33,746 bases of DNA, from contig CAYOYC010000006.1 of NCBI GenBank assembly GCA_964408125.1, positions 1 through 33,746 of the forward strand, in the 5' to 3' direction. The position numbers and the translations under genes were made by a program. This document shows positions 31,501 to 33,746 of the stretch, one piece after another. Below the pieces are notes generated by a model, which was given only the letters and a program-made list of their open reading frames with translations, made no database searches and had not been told where the DNA came from. The stretch is from CABMGO01 sp964408125 (lineage in GTDB: Archaea; Nanobdellota; Nanobdellia; Pacearchaeales; GW2011-AR1). Each line of letters opens with the position of its first letter. Within the stretch, counting starts at the first letter, position 1.

Positions 31501-32657
31501 ATTTTCTCAATCAAGTCTTTCTCGCTTAATTTTTCTTCCCTACCCGTTTTCATATTCTTTAAAGTGTACTTTTTATTTTTGACTTCTTCTTCGCCGATAA
31601 ATATAACTCTTTCTATTTTCTTTGAGTTTGCGTAGTCTAACGCTTTACTTGGTCCCTTATCTGTTAGTAAAATAACTGGGATATTTTTATTTCTAAGTTG
31701 TTCTGTAATTTTGATTGCTTTCTCATCCCTAGAAAGAGATAATACTAAAACGGTATTTTTATCAGATTCCACTTTAGACATCAAAAATAATGGTTCTAAG
31801 CCAAAAGAAATTCCTGTTGCCTGAATTCCGTCAACTAAATAACTTCCTCCGCCAGAAAGGGCGACATTCAAATCTTTTCCCCAAACTTCGAAAACACTTC
31901 CATTATAGTAGCTCAAGCCCCTTGCCAAAAAAGGTCTGAATTCTGTTTCGACATCATAAACAGCACAAAGATCTTTCAATTTCTTTATCTCTTCATAAAA
32001 TTTATATTTTTCAAAGAATTTCTCTTTTGACGTAAATATTTCTATTAATTTTTCGGCATTTAGTTTTTTAAGATTTTGTCCAACTTCCTCTTTAGAGAGT
32101 TTATCTAATTTATCTAATTCTCTAATTATCTGCTCCCTGTCTCTTTCTTGGATTTTTTCTGTTTCCAATATTTCATTTATTAATTTTCTATTATTTACAT
32201 AAATAGTAGCAGGTATTTTTAACTCATCATAAACTTTTTTTGTAAGAGCTAAAACTTCAGCCTCATCTTTCAAAGAACTCCCAATAATGTCTGCATCGCA
32301 TTGTATAAATTGCCTTAACCTCCCGGCTTTTATCGGCTCATCTCTAAATACGTACCCAATTTGGTATCTCTTGAAGGGAAGTTTTTGATTTTTAGATATT
32401 CTCTTTAATTGAAATGTAAATTCAAATCTTAGCGCCAATTTTCTTTTGCCACGATCTTCTAAGGAAAAGATATCCCTTACCGCCTCATCATTTGTGTTTT
32501 TTCCACGAACGAATTCTTCGGATTCTACGATAGGAGTTTCTGCTGGTTCAAATCCAAACAATTTAAATTGACCCCTGATTATATCTATCATCTTTTCTCT
32601 TTTTTTAGCATCTTCTCCTAGAAAATCCTGGAATCCTTTTATTGTATCTGTACTCAT
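31497..32657 (-). CDS. hisS: Histidyl-tRNA synthetase
   Basis: Class II synthetase for tRNA-His. Motif 1 lies near PAETPIVESEEFVRGKN, motif 2 at ALRFEFTFQLKRI and FKRYQIGYVFRDEPIKAGRLRQFIQCDADI, the histidine A loop at ARGLSYYNGSVFEVW (usually RGLDYYTG), and motif 3 at GISFGLEPLF. The C-terminal anticodon domain (VLVLSLSRDEKAIKITEQL) is present. At 386 residues it is on the short side. The ATG overlaps the stop of the upstream 68-residue gene, and tRNA-His lies just beyond, so the enzyme and its substrate tRNA may share a transcript. Confidence 0.95.
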   Translation of the reverse strand: MSTDTIKGFQDFLGEDAKKREKMIDIIRGQFKLFGFEPAETPIVESEEFVRGKNTNDEAVRDIFSLEDRGKRKLALRFEFTFQLKRISKNQKLPFKRYQIGYVFRDEPIKAGRLRQFIQCDADIIGSSLKDEAEVLALTKKVYDELKIPATIYVNNRKLINEILETEKIQERDREQIIRELDKLDKLSKEEVGQNLKKLNAEKLIEIFTSKEKFFEKYKFYEEIKKLKDLCAVYDVETEFRPFLARGLSYYNGSVFEVWGKDLNVALSGGGSYLVDGIQATGISFGLEPLFLMSKVESDKNTVLVLSLSRDEKAIKITEQLRNKNIPVILLTDKGPSKALDYANSKKIERVIFIGEEEVKNKKYTLKNMKTGREEKLSEKDLIEKI

Positions 32658-32860
32658 TTTTGCCTAGTTGCCTCTTTCATAAATTTAATTACCCAGCCGT
32701 TATTAATAAATCTTGTTATGTCCGCCTTATCCACAAGACAGGATTTTCTATCGCAGTTTGGTGCAGCTTCTTCTTCCAAATATTGCTTGTATTCTCTAAG
32801 CTCAGAATTATACATCCTGTAGAAACAACAACGACACTCCAGATTTGTGAATATAATCAC
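32654..32860 (-). CDS. Small Cys-rich protein in hisS operon
   Basis: A 68-residue protein starting at GTG (32860). It has five cysteines in two groups, ECRCCFYRMY and NCDRKSC, separated by an acidic helix, then DKADITRFINNGW and a basic end. The Cys groups could bind zinc. An in-frame TAG lies 12 bases upstream, so no longer form is possible. It overlaps hisS by four bases (ATGA type) and follows tRNA-His by 36 bases. Family unknown; coupling to hisS suggests a role with tRNA or charging. Confidence 0.6.
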   Translation of the reverse strand: MIIFTNLECRCCFYRMYNSELREYKQYLEEEAAPNCDRKSCLVDKADITRFINNGWVIKFMKEATRQK

Positions 32861-32896
32861 AGCTTTCAGCTACCATGTTATCCTCCGAAAATTAAG

Positions 32897-32968
32897 GGCG
32901 GAAGGTGTGAATCGAACACACGTCTCAGACGCCACAGGTCTATATTCTACCATTGAACTACATCCGCC
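32897..32968 (-). tRNA. tRNA-His(GUG) with encoded G-1
   Basis: The sequence starts GGCGGATG and ends CTTCCGCC: G-1 is encoded and pairs with C73, the identity mark of tRNA-His. The anticodon stem TAGAC/GTCTG encloses CTGTGGC, anticodon GUG. The T arm GTGTG, TTCGATT, CACAC is intact. One acceptor pair (6-67) is U-U. Because G-1 is encoded, no added guanylate is needed. TATA-like TTTTTATA lies at about 33007-32998. It is upstream of hisS on the same strand. Confidence 0.93.
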
Positions 32969-33117
32969 ATATTTTATATTTATTTGTAATAATGATAGTA
33001 TAAAAAGCTTATTAGAATTAAGATTAGAGTCGCAACTAGTAAAAATACTAAAAGTGCCGATAACTCCAATTGTTTGCCATAATCGATTTAGAAAATATAG
33101 GTATTTAGATGTTTCGA

Positions 33118-33549
33118 TTAAGGGCATTTTATGTAGAAAACTTTATCTCTTGGTGGATTCGTATAACATTCGTGAGAGGTGTATTTTCTCATGTAGTCAT
33201 CGTATACATAATAAACATATGGCGAATCTTGATAATAAACATGGTCTGACTGATAATTATAGTTGTTGTGGTAAGGGTCTGTATACTTAACTTTTTGATT
33301 ATATTCGCTTATTGCCCTATAACTATATCCATATCTATAATCATAAACTGGATATCTATCTTCGTTTTCCCATTTTTGATTATTATAATTTTCATCTGCG
33401 GGAACTTCTTTAATAATAAAAATTACTCCATCGTCTGCGTCTAAACTATTATATCTATCATAATTACCATAGTAATTATTCGCAGATGTAATCTGAAATG
33501 CAAATACCAAAAATAATGTTATTATTATGAATCTTATAGTGTTTTTCAT
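33118..33549 (-). CDS. Secreted Tyr/Asn-rich small protein
   Basis: A 143-residue protein with a signal peptide at the start (MKNTIRFIIITLFLVFAF, then QITSANNYYG). The mature part is very rich in Tyr, Asn and Asp (VYYQDSPYVYYVYDDYMRK, DRYPVYDYRYGYSYRA), which suggests a surface-coat or matrix protein. Two Cys near the C terminus (HECYTNPPRDKVFYIKCP) may form a disulfide. A start at 33549 is preferred over GTG at 33600: the TATA box TTTTATAAAG lies at about 33572-33563, 20-25 bases before it and inside the longer frame. Confidence 0.6.
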   Translation of the reverse strand: MKNTIRFIIITLFLVFAFQITSANNYYGNYDRYNSLDADDGVIFIIKEVPADENYNNQKWENEDRYPVYDYRYGYSYRAISEYNQKVKYTDPYHNNYNYQSDHVYYQDSPYVYYVYDDYMRKYTSHECYTNPPRDKVFYIKCP

Positions 33550-33674
33550 ATCAGTATTATGCGTTTTTTCTTTATAAAACATTGCCCTACTTTTCGTCAC
33601 TGGGCTGTCCTAAAATATCTTGTTTATTGGGGCTTTAGGAAGTTTTAAAAATCAAATTTAGCTCGATAGTTTGA

Positions 33675-33746
33675 GCTCCTATAGTCTAGAGGCCAAGGAC
33701 ATCACCCTTTCACGGTGGAAACCCGGGTTCGAATCCCGGTGGGAGC
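33675..33746 (+). tRNA. tRNA-Glu(UUC), 3' edge at window end
   Basis: Acceptor GCTCCTA/TGGGAGC, anticodon stem TCACC/GGTGG around CTTTCAC (anticodon UUC), T arm CCGGG, TTCGAAT, CCCGG. There is no intron. Only the discriminator base falls outside the window. The D arm and T arm are identical to those of tRNA-Glu(CUC) at 7946-8099. TATA-like AGTTTTAAAAATC lies about 25-30 bases upstream. Confidence 0.95.

Noticed and set aside
32870..33127. 85-codon minus frame containing CSSMVEYRPVASETCV
   Set aside because: This is the usual false translation of a tRNA gene; the sequence is tRNA-His.
32847..33290. 147-codon plus-strand open frame across tRNA-His and the secreted protein gene
   Set aside because: It runs through the antisense of tRNA-His and of the Tyr-rich gene, with no TATA box and a composition unlike real proteins of this window.

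Overview
The window is AT-rich archaeal DNA, most like a small-genome DPANN archaeon of the Pacearchaeota/Woesearchaeota kind. The archaeal marks are transcription factor E, homomeric NAC with a UBA tail, Sec61-beta, archaeal-type PheRS alpha and beta, an Nre family protein, ScpA, and two tRNA introns that fold into bulge-helix-bulge motifs. Many genes have an archaeal TATA box about 25 bases before the ATG and no Shine-Dalgarno site, which suggests leaderless mRNAs. Mixed in are bacterial-looking LeuRS, AlaRS and TGT. The lineage is inferred from gene content; no search was run.

Layout. 1-4.9 kb (minus): a giant secreted, glycine-rich, LamG-bearing surface protein. It is cut by an apparent frameshift near 1885 and runs off the window, and it is preceded by a small ribbon-helix-helix (RHH) gene with four tandem 11-bp repeats at its own start. 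5-9.9 kb: tRNA-Ile(UAU) with an intron, ychF and a small gene; a PspC protein; an EgtD-like methyltransferase; tRNA-Glu(CUC) with an intron; bacterial-type tgt, a C39-like protein and an atypical tRNA-Gly(CCC). 9.9-15.7 kb: hemerythrin, a LeuRS with a large insertion resembling a nucleotidyltransferase, a two-helix membrane protein, and a short AlaRS. 15.8-20.4 kb: a proline-rich/coiled-coil pair, tfe-rhomboid-SpoIIM-like, a small membrane protein and Nre. 20.5-21.7 kb: oxygen defence (superoxide reductase, rubrerythrin) and a small membrane protein. 21.7-29.5 kb: Sec61-beta, NAC, two helical hypotheticals, MinD, a CPA2 antiporter with an RCK domain, pheS-pheT and small hypotheticals. 29.5-33.7 kb: tRNA-Thr, a hypothetical, a 400-base intergenic region with two covarying tandem hairpins and a possible structured RNA, scpA, hisS with a small Cys-rich gene and tRNA-His upstream, a secreted Tyr/Asn-rich protein and tRNA-Glu(UUC).

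How it works together. Most genes serve translation (six tRNAs, LeuRS, AlaRS, PheRS, HisRS, TGT, YchF) and protein targeting or folding (Sec61-beta, NAC). Superoxide reductase, rubrerythrin and hemerythrin point to an anaerobe or microaerophile that meets oxygen. The surface protein may serve attachment or host contact. No mobile element, CRISPR array or classical defence locus was seen.

Most worth a second look: the LeuRS insertion; tRNA-Ile(UAU); the tRNA-Gly with GUGC in place of GUUC in its T arm; the RHH gene with its helical-repeat operator next to the adhesin; and the 70-base tandem hairpins upstream of scpA.
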